Positions 1 to 7,363 of a DNA stretch of 64,000 nucleotides are shown here, in pieces. Made by a program: the position numbers and the translations under genes. Source of the DNA: JAGXQV01 sp964451375 (GTDB lineage Bacteria > Pseudomonadota > Gammaproteobacteria > Burkholderiales > Sulfuricellaceae); contig CAYVIN010000009.1 of NCBI GenBank assembly GCA_964451375.1, forward strand, positions 12,833 through 76,832, given 5' to 3'. The notes beneath the pieces were generated by a model that saw nothing but the letters and a program-made list of their open reading frames with translations, ran no database searches and was not told the origin of the DNA. The first letter of the stretch is position 1; every line of letters begins with the position of its first letter.

Positions 1-1
1 G

Positions 2-235
2 GATTTCCAGCATTCCGCCGGAGACATAGATCAACACCTGTTTGCCGTCGCGGGTATAGATACGCACCTCACCGGCGCGCAGCATGGTAATCAGCGGGGT
101 GTGACGCGGCAAAATGCCGATTTCACCCATTGCCGCCGGGACGGAAACCTTCACTGCTTCACCGCTGTAAATTTCCGCCTCGACGCTCACCACGTTGAGT
201 TTGAGCGTGAGGTTTTCGGCGGGTTTTGTCGTCAT
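2..235 (-). CDS. ATP synthase epsilon-subunit-like protein (partial, C-terminus outside window)
   Basis: Seventy-eight N-terminal residues are visible, starting MTTKPAENLTLKLNVV and running off the left edge. They match the N-terminal beta-sandwich of F-type ATP synthase epsilon (AtpC): a V-S-V-E-A-E-I-Y-S-G segment, then GEIGILPRHTPLIT, then YVSGGMLEI. In that family the domain binds the gamma subunit and the c-ring. The start overlaps the stop of the upstream kinase-like gene by 4 bases (ATGA), so the two are probably translationally coupled. In canonical atp operons atpC follows atpD, which is not the case here, so this may be a second, stand-alone epsilon-like protein. Family assignment is good; functional role is uncertain. 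Confidence 0.75.
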   Translation of the reverse strand, partial: MTTKPAENLTLKLNVVSVEAEIYSGEAVKVSVPAAMGEIGILPRHTPLITMLRAGEVRIYTRDGKQVLIYVSGGMLEI

Positions 236-927
236 TTGGCGGCCTGCTGAACGGTCTTGATGCCGACGCAGTGCATGGCCTGGATGATCAGGTCGGGGAT
301 GCCGCTCAAATCCTCAAAATGGTCGGTGTTGATGGTGAGGTCGAATTCGGTCTGGTCGTTGAGGCGGTGTTTCCAGTAATCCCATACGAATTTGGCGCGC
401 TCATGGTTCATGTGATCCACCTTCTGGCGCGCCGCCGCGCTGGACAGGCCTTCTTCGGCGGTGACCCGCTTGGCGCAGATATCCGGCGAGCCGATGATGC
501 GTACCCGGAAAATGTCGTTGCGGGCGAGGATGATGTGCGCGCCGCGCCCGATCACCACCCCACCGGTGTCGAGCAGGCCGATCAGCACGTTGACCAGGTA
601 ACGCTGATAACTCTCGGTAAGCAGGTTGTCCCCCGAGAGGAACGAAAGCATCCAGGAATCCCAGCGGTGTTTCACCGATTCGTCGAGTTGGTCGAGCAGA
701 TATTTGTCGCCGCCGGTCTGGGCGACGATCCGGTTGAGGATTTCCTTGTCGAAATACCCGACTTCCAGCTTTTTCGCCAGCACCCTGGCTATGGTTTCAC
801 CGCCGCTGCCGTAGTTGCGCGACATCGTCACCAGCGGACGGGGCTTGGGTTCGCCACGATCATAGGTGTCCTCGATCAGTTGCGCCCTGACTAGGGCCTG
901 GATAATGGTTTGCGCATCGACGGACAT
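232..927 (-). CDS. Cytidylate kinase-like family protein
   Basis: A 231-residue protein of the cytidylate-kinase-like family (PF13189 type). After about 30 residues it shows TMSRNYGSGGETIARVLAKKL, a P-loop-like nucleotide-binding segment, then YFDKEILNRIV and later VVIGRGAHIIL and RVRIIGSPDICAKRV, all typical of the group. True CMP kinases (Cmk) have a more canonical GxxGxGKG(S/T) loop, so the substrate cannot be assumed to be CMP. It starts with ATG at 925-927 and its stop overlaps the start of the epsilon-like gene by 4 bases, suggesting a two-gene operon. Whether it phosphorylates a nucleotide or regulates its neighbour is unknown. Confidence 0.75.
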   Translation of the reverse strand: MSVDAQTIIQALVRAQLIEDTYDRGEPKPRPLVTMSRNYGSGGETIARVLAKKLEVGYFDKEILNRIVAQTGGDKYLLDQLDESVKHRWDSWMLSFLSGDNLLTESYQRYLVNVLIGLLDTGGVVIGRGAHIILARNDIFRVRIIGSPDICAKRVTAEEGLSSAAARQKVDHMNHERAKFVWDYWKHRLNDQTEFDLTINTDHFEDLSGIPDLIIQAMHCVGIKTVQQAAK

Positions 928-956
928 AGCGGCTCCAACGGTGAGGGTGTATTGCG

Positions 957-979
957 CCTTCCCCCTGCCAGGGGGAAGG
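957..979. repeat. Short palindromic intergenic repeat, copy 1
   Basis: CCTTCCCCCT at 957-966 is the inverse complement of AGGGGGAAGG at 970-979 (loop of 3). The surrounding sequence, gcg before and actggtgtgg after, recurs at 2188-2225 around a second, slightly diverged copy, so this is a dispersed intergenic element rather than a chance hairpin. It lies 5' of the kinase-like gene on its coding strand. Confidence 0.6.
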
Positions 980-1038
980 GACTGGTGTGGCGGTATTTCT
1001 GATCACTTTTGCGTGGCCACTTCAATTCATTCTAACCC

Positions 1039-1500
1039 CTATTCGGATGCCCCAATAGGGTGCAAAACCAGAAATCGATCCAGCTGGTTGGCGAAAGCCT
1101 GCCGGTCACTCTGGCTGAAAGGCGCGGGGCCGCCGGTGTTGACGCCGCTGCCGCGTAATTCGTCGAGAAAATTGCGCAGTCCCAGCCGTTCGCGGATGTT
1201 TTCCGGGGTGTAGAACTCGCCGCGCGGATTGAGCGCGTGGCCGCCGCGTTCAATCACCTGGGCCGCCAGGGGGATGTCGGCGGTAATCACCAGATCGCCG
1301 GGGGCGACGCGCCGGGCGATTTCGTTGTCGGCCACGTCAAAACCCTGCGCCACCTGCAAAGTCGTGATGTAACGCGACGGCGGGGTGCGCAGCGGCTGGT
1401 TGGCGACCAGAATCAGCGCAACCCGCACCCGTTCGGCGGCGCGGTAAAGGATATCCTTGATGACGCTCGGGCAGGCGTCGGCATCGACCCAGATAGGCAT
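1039..1500 (-). CDS. YaiI/YqxD (DUF188) family protein
   Basis: A 153-residue protein starting MPIWVDADACPSVIKDILYRAAER, the hallmark N-terminus of the UPF0178/DUF188 (YaiI/YqxD) family, which has a PIN-like fold. Further family signatures are LVANQPLRTPPS, DNEIARRVAPGDLVITADIPLAAQ and the NPRGEFYTPENI segment. Length matches the usual 145-155 residues. The start at 1498-1500 is preferred over upstream in-frame codons because the family begins exactly with M-x-I-W-V-D-A-D-A-C-P. The upstream ParA-like gene ends 8 bases away on the same strand, so both are likely co-transcribed. A ribonuclease-like role is suggested only by fold; no function is established from the sequence. Confidence 0.88.
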   Translation of the reverse strand: MPIWVDADACPSVIKDILYRAAERVRVALILVANQPLRTPPSRYITTLQVAQGFDVADNEIARRVAPGDLVITADIPLAAQVIERGGHALNPRGEFYTPENIRERLGLRNFLDELRGSGVNTGGPAPFSQSDRQAFANQLDRFLVLHPIGASE

Positions 1501-1508
1501 GGCGGGGG

Positions 1509-2141
1509 TTATTCCTCGGGCAGCGCTTCTTCCACCAGCGGAATACCCAGCACTTCCATGATCTGCATCGCCAGGCGACGCGCCATGTTGTTGAGCACGG
1601 TGGGCAGCGCAAAAGGCGCTTCGGACTGGAGCAGCAGCTTGCTGGCGCTGACGCTGTATACCGGTTCGAGCAGGCGCGGGCGGTAGTCCGGGAGCAATTC
1701 GTCGAGGTTGCGTTCCGCCGCCATTTGCGCCCAGGCATTGGTCGGCCACTGCGACGGCAACCCCCAGGCATGGGGAAACCTGTCCAGATCGGCGCGCACC
1801 GTGCGCATGTCCTCGTGGGAATCGCGAAACGGCAAAACCACCAGGTCGGCCAGACTGTTGAGCTTGGCATCCATCTCGGCGCGGTTGCCGCCGCCGTCGA
1901 TCACCCCGATCCAGGTCGGCAGGCTGTGGATGCGCTCCATGATGCGCTCCAGTTGTTCCGGGGTGCGCGCATCGAGCGGCACATAGCGGCGATTCTGGCG
2001 GCCCAGCGGTTCGCGGGATTCGTCGGTGAGCACCGAAATCGCACTTTTGCCGTACAAACCCAACCCGTGCGCCAGCAAATGGGAAATCGTGGTTTTCCCC
2101 GTGCCGCCCTTGTTGCCGATAACCGCAATGACCTTGCCCAT
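1509..2141 (-). CDS. Stand-alone ParA/MinD-family P-loop ATPase
   Basis: A 210-residue ATPase opening MGKVIAVIGNKGGTGKTTIS, a deviant Walker A motif (KGGTGKTT, signature lysine present) of the ParA/MinD/VirC1 superfamily. The start is set by a GAGGAAAGG ribosome site a few bases upstream. IGVIDGGGNRAEMD supplies the Walker A' region, changed from the usual D-x-P-P. The protein is shorter than chromosomal ParA (about 260), lacks an N-terminal HTH and has no parB or centromere-like repeats beside it, so it is not a classical partition gene. VirC1-like or protein-positioning ATPases are alternatives. It reads toward yaiI with an 8-base gap. Confidence 0.8.
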   Translation of the reverse strand: MGKVIAVIGNKGGTGKTTISHLLAHGLGLYGKSAISVLTDESREPLGRQNRRYVPLDARTPEQLERIMERIHSLPTWIGVIDGGGNRAEMDAKLNSLADLVVLPFRDSHEDMRTVRADLDRFPHAWGLPSQWPTNAWAQMAAERNLDELLPDYRPRLLEPVYSVSASKLLLQSEAPFALPTVLNNMARRLAMQIMEVLGIPLVEEALPEE

Positions 2142-2190
2142 AAACCCTTTCCTCGGAGATGGTAACTGCTCAGGATGGCGGCGTTTTGCG

Positions 2191-2213
2191 CCTTCCCCCT
2201 TGCAGGGAGAAGG
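2191..2213. repeat. Short palindromic intergenic repeat, copy 2
   Basis: An imperfect palindrome (CCTTCCCCCT / AGGGAGAAGG) with the same flanks as the copy at 957-979. It sits between the ParA-like gene and rtcB, in a 226-base spacer where nothing else is visible. Confidence 0.55.
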
Positions 2214-2367
2214 AACTGGTGTGGTGGTGTGCGCCCCCCCCCGAGTAGCTGCCGCCAATGCTTGAAAACCCTTGCCAACTCATGGATTAAACAGGGTTTT
2301 CCCGAACAGCCGTAAAGTTAACCGGTGCGCCGGGTGGCGTCAATAAGGGCGGGAGTCGCGCGCCCGC

Positions 2368-3564
2368 TTAGCCCTTCACACAAGCAATCTGCTTGAGCGT
2401 ATGAAGAATGTCCACGAGGTCTGACTGGTTGACCATGACGCTGTCGATGTCCTTGTAAGCAGCGGGAATTTCATCGATCACGCCTTTGTCTTTGCGGCAC
2501 AACACCCCGTCGGTCTGGCGGGCGAGATCATCCTGGGTAAAGGTTTTTTCAGCGGTGGTGCGGCTCATTTTGCGGCCCGCGCCGTGGGAGCAGGAACAGA
2601 AACTTTCCGCTTCGCCCTTGCCGCGCACGATGAAGCTTTTCGCCCCCATGCTGCCGGGGATGATGCCCAAGTCGCCGACGCGCGCCCGGATTGCGCCCTT
2701 ACGGGTGACGTACACGTCGGCGTCGTAATGGTGTTCAAGCGCCACGTAGTTGTGGTGGCAATTCACCACTTCGCTGGTCACCTCAAAAGGCGGCAGATGA
2801 CGGCGCAACGCGGCGAGCGCCAGATCGGCCATACACTGGCGGTTTTGCGCTGCGTATTCCTGCGCCCACAACACCGCCTCGAAATAATCCGAAAAATGCG
2901 CGCTGCCTTCCTCGAAATACGCCAGGTCGCGGTCGGGCAGGCTGATCGCGTGGCGCTCCATATCGGCACGGGCCAGCCGGATGAAAAAATCCGCCAACGC
3001 ATTGCCGATGCCCCGGCTGCCGGAATGCAGCATCAGCCAGACGCGATTGGCTTCGTCGAGGCAAATCTCGATGAAGTGATTCCCGCCGCCCAGCGTACCC
3101 ATCTGCTGTACCCAATTGCTGCGCTTGCCGAATGCCTTGAGAAGCTGGGGATGCTTGGCGGTCATTGCATTCAGGCGCTGGGTGAAGGGCCGCGCCGCAT
3201 CGGCCAGAGCGCGTTCCTCAGCGTGTTGCTCGCGTCCCACCGGCACGTCGCGGTTGATCTGGTCGTAAGCTTTTTTCAGGGTGGCGTTGTCGATGTCGTC
3301 GCCCGTCAGCGACAAGCGGCAAGCCAGCATCCCGCAGCCGATATCCACCCCCACCGCCGCCGGGATGATCGCCTGGCGGGTGGCGATCACCGACCCGATG
3401 GTCGCGCCTATTCCCAGATGCACATCCGGCATCGCCGCGACATGGTGATGGATGATGGGCAGTTCAGCGATATTGCCAAGCTGCGCGAGAGAACGCTCGT
3501 CCACCTCGTCCGTCCAGATTTTGACGGGGTGGCGGTGATTGGTGAGAGTGTGACGGATGGGCAT
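2368..3564 (-). CDS. rtcB: RNA-splicing ligase RtcB
   Basis: A 398-residue protein covering the full RtcB family (E. coli 408). RtcB joins 2',3'-cyclic phosphate or 3'-phosphate RNA ends to 5'-OH ends using GTP and Mn2+, in RNA repair and tRNA healing. Visible active-site segments: PAAVGVDIGCGM with metal-binding Asp74 and Cys77, GTLGGGNHFIE, LMLHSGSRGIGN, VNCHHNYVALEH and CSCSHGAGRKMSR carrying the histidine that becomes guanylylated. It starts with ATG at 3562-3564. No rtcA or sigma-54 regulator rtcR is adjacent, so the E. coli-type rtcR-rtcBA arrangement is absent. The spacer behind its start holds a palindromic repeat. Confidence 0.97.
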   Translation of the reverse strand: MPIRHTLTNHRHPVKIWTDEVDERSLAQLGNIAELPIIHHHVAAMPDVHLGIGATIGSVIATRQAIIPAAVGVDIGCGMLACRLSLTGDDIDNATLKKAYDQINRDVPVGREQHAEERALADAARPFTQRLNAMTAKHPQLLKAFGKRSNWVQQMGTLGGGNHFIEICLDEANRVWLMLHSGSRGIGNALADFFIRLARADMERHAISLPDRDLAYFEEGSAHFSDYFEAVLWAQEYAAQNRQCMADLALAALRRHLPPFEVTSEVVNCHHNYVALEHHYDADVYVTRKGAIRARVGDLGIIPGSMGAKSFIVRGKGEAESFCSCSHGAGRKMSRTTAEKTFTQDDLARQTDGVLCRKDKGVIDEIPAAYKDIDSVMVNQSDLVDILHTLKQIACVKG

Positions 3565-3735
3565 GGTGGTTTAACCTGGAAGGGGCCGAGATGCCCATAT
3601 CATAATCCAAACAGGGGATCACGAGGAAAGGCGGAGAATGGCTTCCTGCCTTGCTCTCCGGGCAGGTGGCGTTTTGCAGGGGTTTCCGTGAGGGGAACCG
3701 ACAAGTTCTCCCCTTGGCAACTGTGGAAACGCGGC

Positions 3736-3781
3736 GGAGCGCCGGCATCCTGCCGGCAGGCCGGCGAGACGCCGGCGCTCC
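3736..3781. repeat. 46-bp GC-rich palindromic repeat, copy 1
   Basis: A 46-base near-palindrome built of GCCGGC blocks and bounded by GGAGCG and CGCTCC. An inverted copy with 44 of 46 bases identical lies at 40606-40651. It is a REP-like intergenic element, here in the spacer between rtcB and the downstream-reading EamA gene. No gene is visible in 3565-3801. Confidence 0.75.
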
Positions 3782-3801
3782 CAAGTGTGAGGCGCAGCAT
3801 C

Positions 3802-4230
3802 TCACTTGAACATCAGCAGCCCGACGCCGAAGACAATCGCGGCAGTGCCGATAACTTGCGTACCGGTCAGCAACTCACCCAGAAACAGGAAGGCGAGCAA
3901 CGCCGCCACCATGGGATAGGCTCCCGATATCGCCAACGCGACCCCGGAGCTGACGCCGGGGGACGCCATGGCCTTCACCAGGAAAATATTCCCCACCGCG
4001 CCGGTCAAGGCCGCAAGCACCAGCCAGGGAATATTTGCGCCGAGCTTGTCTGCGGGAAACGGTTCCGCACGGGCCACCGCAATCGACGCGGAAATTGCCG
4101 CCCCGCACAACATGACCAACGCCACCACCCACTCCCCCTGGATTTCCTTGATCGACAGGAGCTTATAGGAAAATCCCCATACGCCGTAGAACAACAGGGC
4201 CAGCAGGGTCAGCACGAATCCTTGAGTCAA
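3802..4230 (-). CDS. Small DMT (EamA-type) membrane transporter
   Basis: About 142 residues with four to five hydrophobic segments: an N-terminal helix with VLTLLALLFYGVWGFSYKLL, then VVALVMLCGAAISASIAV, IPWLVLAALTGAVGNIFLVKAMA, SSGVALAISGAYPMVAALLAFLFLGE and TQVIGTAAIVFGVGLLMF. This is a single EamA unit; two-unit DMT permeases have about 10 helices, so this one probably works as a dimer. Substrate is unknown. No ATG exists; TTG at 4228-4230 is preferred because AAGGA lies 6 bases upstream, while the in-frame TTG at 4234-4236 directly abuts it. Confidence 0.75.
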   Translation of the reverse strand: MTQGFVLTLLALLFYGVWGFSYKLLSIKEIQGEWVVALVMLCGAAISASIAVARAEPFPADKLGANIPWLVLAALTGAVGNIFLVKAMASPGVSSGVALAISGAYPMVAALLAFLFLGELLTGTQVIGTAAIVFGVGLLMFK

Positions 4231-4354
4231 TTTCAATCCTTATCTGTTTATGCCCGGCTAAATGCCGAACTAACCTTTAGTAAGCGCCTCCCTACGCGGG
4301 CTGCCAAAGCGGGCAGGTTGGCGGTGAGCGGTAGCGAACCCCAACGAAGCTGGC

Positions 4355-4741
4355 TCAAACCGCCAACACCATCACCCCATAGCTCGCCAGCACTGCGTCG
4401 CGGGAAAGCAGGCGCATTGGTTCGCTGAGTGCCTGAGCAACAAGGATGCGGTCGAACGGGTCGTTGTGGATGGCCGGCAGGGTATCAACCGCCGCTGCGT
4501 GACGCCAGGCCACCGGCAATTCGCGATAACCGGCCTGAGCAAACAGTTCGGCGGCGCGTGTCCCCGAAACCGGCATGTCGCCCCGTCCCAGCGCGTGTTT
4601 AATGGCGATTTCCCAAACCGAAGCGGTGCTGACGTAAATTTCGTTGGCTGGGTCGGCGATCAGATTCTGCGCCATTTCGCCCAGACGCGGCGAACCGGTC
4701 AAAGCCCACAGCGCGATCTGAGTATCAAGGAGGATGCGCAC
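4355..4741 (-). CDS. Type II toxin, PIN-domain ribonuclease (VapC family)
   Basis: A 128-residue PIN-domain protein starting MRILLDTQIALWALTG with GTG as initiator. The acidic residues expected of a Mg2+-dependent PIN nuclease are present: Asp6, Glu44 in SVWEIAIK, and Asp94 and Asp97 in NDPFDRILVAQAL. LLSRDAVLASYGV near the C-terminus is typical of the subgroup paired with Phd/YefM antitoxins. It begins 2 bases after the stop of the antitoxin gene upstream on the same strand, the standard antitoxin-first order. All catalytic residues are intact, so it is likely an active toxin. The RNA target cannot be read from the sequence. Confidence 0.92.
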   Translation of the reverse strand: MRILLDTQIALWALTGSPRLGEMAQNLIADPANEIYVSTASVWEIAIKHALGRGDMPVSGTRAAELFAQAGYRELPVAWRHAAAVDTLPAIHNDPFDRILVAQALSEPMRLLSRDAVLASYGVMVLAV

Positions 4742-4743
4742 GG

Positions 4744-4983
4744 TCAGTTTTTGTCCAGAAACAGCGCGGCGACTTCGGCATTGTGCCGGTCGATATCGTC
4801 GGGTACCTCAAACTCGCCACGCGCCAAACCGATGCGCCGGGATACATCGGCGCCAATCGGCAACACCCGCGCCACCGGTGTGCCGTTGCGGGTGATGGTG
4901 ATTTCATCCTCCGCACCCGAGGCGATTTGCTCGATGAGGCGGGACAGGTGAGTCTTGGCGTCGAACAGGCTGACGGTGTGCAT
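4744..4983 (-). CDS. Type II antitoxin, Phd/YefM family
   Basis: A 79-residue protein starting MHTVSLFDAKTHLSRLIEQI, the characteristic Phd/YefM DNA-binding N-terminus, followed by GAEDEITITRNGTPVARVLPI. The C-terminal 30 residues (GEFEVPDDIDRHNAEVAALFLDKN) would be the toxin-neutralising tail. ATG at 4981-4983 is chosen because GAGGAAAT lies just upstream and the family starts here; longer in-frame extensions are not conserved in kind. It precedes the PIN toxin by 2 bases, giving a compact antitoxin-toxin operon that it probably represses through its own promoter. Confidence 0.92.
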   Translation of the reverse strand: MHTVSLFDAKTHLSRLIEQIASGAEDEITITRNGTPVARVLPIGADVSRRIGLARGEFEVPDDIDRHNAEVAALFLDKN

Positions 4984-5108
4984 GGTAATTTCCTCGCGAA
5001 TCTGGCTTAACCAGTCTAGTCTATCGACTCGTGCTAAGCAACGCTTGCCACCTTCCACTCATCGGCGACGAGCACCTGCCGGTCATATCGCCCAGCCTGC
5101 CGCCCCTT

Positions 5109-5137
5109 TTTTGAGCCACGGCATTTTGAGCCACGGC
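5109..5137. repeat. Tandem direct repeat (two 14-bp units)
   Basis: TTTTGAGCCACGGC occurs at 5109-5122 and again at 5124-5137, separated by one base. It lies upstream of the YefM/YoeB operon; it could be replication slippage or a regulator-binding repeat. Confidence 0.6.
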
Positions 5138-5159
5138 GATTGCAAGACCGCCGGGCGAC

Positions 5160-5181
5160 TTGTACACTGATGCAGTACATA
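5160..5181. promoter_or_regulatory. Candidate YefM/YoeB operator
   Basis: TGTACA at 5161-5166 and AGTACAT at 5174-5180 lie 15-35 bases before the antitoxin ATG. The E. coli yefM-yoeB operator is known to contain palindromes with a TGTACA core, so this is a plausible autoregulatory site. The assignment is inference from motif and position. Confidence 0.5.
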
Positions 5182-5194
5182 TCAAGGAAGCACC

Positions 5195-5482
5195 ATGCCA
5201 CTCGAAACCACCTATACCCAAGCACGAGCGTCGTTTGCGTCGCTATGCAATGCGGCGAGCGATGATCGCGAAGTGGTGATCATCCATCGCCGCAATGCGC
5301 CTGACGTGGCGCTGATTGCCGCCGACGAACTGGCCAGCCTGATGGAAACCGCCCACCTGTTACGTTCGCCGCGCAATGCCGAGCGTTTGCTGGCGGCGCT
5401 GGCGCGCGCCAGGGCGGGCGAGGTTGCGCCGGATACGCTGGATGCGCTACGACGTGAAGCGGGGATGGATGAAGAAACCTGA
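5195..5482 (+). CDS. Type II antitoxin, YefM (Phd/YefM) family
   Basis: A 95-residue protein starting MPLETTYTQARASFASLCNAASDDREVV, the YefM DNA-binding domain, then IIHRRNAPDVALIAADELASLMETAHLLRSPRNAERLLAAL, highly typical of YefM. Its C-terminus is the toxin-binding tail. An AAGGA site precedes the ATG by 5 bases. The YoeB-like toxin gene starts inside its last codons (14-base overlap), ensuring coupled translation. With the TGTACA motifs just upstream, a self-repressed yefM-yoeB operon is likely. Confidence 0.93.
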   Translation: MPLETTYTQARASFASLCNAASDDREVVIIHRRNAPDVALIAADELASLMETAHLLRSPRNAERLLAALARARAGEVAPDTLDALRREAGMDEET

Positions 5483-5753
5483 AAGCGGCGCAGCCCGGCG
5501 CTTGCCGGTGTTTCACCCTGAGTTTCGCGAGGATTTGCGCTTCTGGGTCGAATGCGACCGGCGCGTCGCCTTGCGGTTACTCGACCTGGTCGAGGCCATT
5601 CTGCGTGACCCTTTTGCCGGCATCGGCAAGCCGGAACCCCTCAAATATCTCGGGACGGATGTCTGGTCGCGACGATTAACGCAGGAACACCGCGTGGTGT
5701 ACCTGGTAAAGCAGGAGCGCATTGAGTTCCTGCAAGGGCGCTATCACTATTGA
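5469..5753 (+). CDS. Type II toxin, YoeB/Txe family ribosome-dependent mRNA endonuclease
   Basis: Ninety-four residues from MKKPESGAARRLPVFHPEF. The body matches YoeB/Txe: FREDLRFWVECDRRVALRLLDLVEAILRDPFAGIGKPEPLKYLG, then WSRRLTQEHRVVYLV and the ending GRYHY. Family catalytic residues are present: a glutamate (Glu56), an arginine (Arg75) and terminal His93-Tyr94. YoeB cleaves mRNA in the ribosomal A site. The in-frame ORF extends further upstream, but the ATG at 5469 is chosen because it gives the usual length plus about 10 residues and the normal short overlap with the antitoxin. It appears intact. Confidence 0.92.
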   Translation: MKKPESGAARRLPVFHPEFREDLRFWVECDRRVALRLLDLVEAILRDPFAGIGKPEPLKYLGTDVWSRRLTQEHRVVYLVKQERIEFLQGRYHY

Positions 5754-5824
5754 TTTCGGGCTTCTGGCGCAATAATTATCTGTGCCGCCCCACGGTGATC
5801 GAACGGTGGGTGGGCGAATAATGC

Positions 5825-5861
5825 AAGGTCGGGTTGGCGGTGCCTTGCGTAGCCCGACCTT
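5825..5861. other. Intergenic spacer hairpin
   Basis: AAGGTCGGG (5825-5833) and CCCGACCTT (5853-5861) form a 9-bp stem with a 19-base loop in the gene-free stretch 5754-6033. No T-run follows, so it is not an obvious terminator; it resembles small REP-type intergenic repeats. The rest of this spacer shows no supported feature. Confidence 0.4.
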
Positions 5862-6033
5862 GTATTTCCCCAAGCAAGAATATCGAAGGATTCATCCTTC
5901 GCTGGCTGCCCCACTCTGCTCTTGGTAAAGAGCCCCCAAAAAATATGATATTGAAAGACTTGACCTCGCCCGTGAATACTTTCACGGCCTCTGGCACGTT
6001 GGAACGATCAAAAAGGTGCGGTGGAATGATGGG

Positions 6034-6696
6034 CTACACGGCATGTAGTTCGAATACATGAACCATGTCTTCCTTAAGTTGATCGGTTCGGGCTGCTAGC
6101 TCTAAGAAGTTGGGGACGGTCAGACGATCAAGGCTAAGAACGCCCTCACGCGCAAGAAGATAAAGTTGAATAACAAAGTCTTTCACGTTCTTATCCAACA
6201 CCTTTGGCACTGCTTGCTGAAGCTTCTTGAAGCGAAGAGTCTTTGGTTCCAGCAGATGGGAAAGCGAATAGTGGCTGTACGAGCTATGTGAGGCATGGCT
6301 GCTCAAATGGGTTCTGATTTCTTTGAATATCCCTCCAATAGCGTACGCTCTTTCACCGGCCTTGGGCAGGTCGTTCTCCATGGCGTACTCAGCCATTTCA
6401 GGAAACTTCCGAAAGTAGGTAAGTAGCTCGCTGTACTCGATGAAGGGGCGAATCAGCGCGCCAGCTTCTTGACCCAAGCCGTCGAGAATCAAACTGTACG
6501 CTCCAACAGCAAGATGCTTTGCCTTGAGGAGTGTTAGCCCGCAAATTTCTGCATAAACATCTCCACCTGCTAGCGATTCGTATGCGTCAATGCTTAGATC
6601 GATCAGCTCGAATGTTCGTGACAGTACCTCCAGTCGGTTGCCATGACTTGCCTCTAAGTAGGCAAGAGCTTCAGTTCACGTAGTCCAGAGTTCCAT
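6034..6696 (-). pseudogene. Unrecognised protein gene interrupted by an early in-frame TGA
   Basis: The frame 6034-6675 encodes about 213 residues without any ATG, GTG or TTG until TTG at 6490-6492, which would skip a third of the protein. Upstream in the same frame an ATG at 6694-6696 reads MELWTT, followed by TGA at 6676-6678 and then TEALAYLEASHGNRLEVLS. The simplest reading is one 220-codon gene with a nonsense change (or base error) at codon 7; initiation at a CTG is the alternative. The product looks helical and soluble, with a Ser/His-rich stretch (SSHASHSSYSHYS). No family was recognised. Base composition is visibly more AT-rich than its neighbours, suggesting transfer. Confidence 0.6.
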
Positions 6697-6794
6697 GGGT
6701 TTCTGCCGAATAACGTTAAGTAAACATCCTAAAATGCGCCAGCAAGGGCGCATTCAAGGAAATTTACGGGAAATACCCTGCTACCTCCTCCCCC

Positions 6795-7040
6795 CCCCCA
6801 TAATCGACCCCAGCACCCCGCGCAACACCTGCCACCCCAGTCGAAACCGCCGCCGGAAGCGGCCTGCGGGGCGGCGTCGCCTGGAGATTGGCTACTGGAG
6901 CGGCCCTTGAGTTTTTCATAAGCCGATTCGCGATCCACGGCGTTTTCGTAGTGGCCGTAGACCAGCGAATTCTTGATCGTTTCTCGGGCTCAGTTGGCGT
7001 CACCGGGCCTGGGTGGCTACGGGACGCACCACCAAAGTGG
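6795..7040 (-). pseudogene. Decayed partial duplicate of the 3' end of the HerA-like ATPase gene
   Basis: This stretch closely resembles 7376-7720 of the intact HerA-like gene. The protein traces GPVTPTE, then (after a frameshift) DRESAYEKLKGRS and PQAASGGGFDWGG are still readable in different minus-strand frames. Relative to the parent there is an internal deletion joining the two places where the parent reads cgccccag (about 7413 and 7521), consistent with recombination between short direct repeats. No start or long frame remains. The XRE gene at 7048-7308 now sits between this remnant and the intact gene. Confidence 0.85.
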
Positions 7041-7047
7041 AAACCAA

Positions 7048-7308
7048 TCAAGCGGCGTCTTCCCAAGGGACTTCCCAGCCGGGGAAGACCAGTACGGCGG
7101 GGTGACATTGCAGGGCGCGGGCGAACACCTTGGCGCGTTCTATGCCCAGGTTAACCCGCCCATTTTCGATGGCTGAGATGGTCGCTTGCGGAATGCCGGT
7201 CAGCTCGGCCAGTTGGCCTTGGCTCAATTCCTGAAGTTCGCGCAAGATGCGTAACGACTCACCCACGGTGACTTCGACGCGCTTTTTTGCCGGCTGAAAC
7301 TCATCCAT
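7048..7308 (-). CDS. XRE-family helix-turn-helix regulator (solitary)
   Basis: Eighty-six residues with an HTH_3 domain: ESLRILRELQELSQGQLAELTGIPQATISAIENGRVNLGIERAKVFARAL. An AGGAGG site lies 7 bases before the ATG that starts MDEFQPAKKR. Such small XRE proteins are often antitoxins of RelE/HigB-type toxins, but no toxin reading frame exists on either side (55 bases upstream to the HerA-like stop; only the decayed duplicate downstream). It may be an orphan antitoxin or an autonomous repressor. Its position inside a duplication suggests it arrived with, or triggered, the rearrangement. Confidence 0.88.
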   Translation of the reverse strand: MDEFQPAKKRVEVTVGESLRILRELQELSQGQLAELTGIPQATISAIENGRVNLGIERAKVFARALQCHPAVLVFPGWEVPWEDAA

Positions 7309-7363
7309 TTCATGGCCTCCTGTAATTGTCCATTAGTCAGCTCTGCGCGCCTTTGCTCTCGCC

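Noticed and set aside
2142..2367. Centromere-like parS repeats next to the ParA-like ATPase
   Set aside because: No iterated or palindromic parS-type sites and no parB gene; only a dispersed palindrome is visible.
2584..4428. 614-codon plus-strand frame opposite rtcB and the EamA gene
   Set aside because: It covers two genes and spacers on the other strand, with no recognisable protein features.
7309..7363. Toxin partner for the XRE protein
   Set aside because: Only 55 bases separate it from the HerA-like stop, and the other side is the decayed duplicate.
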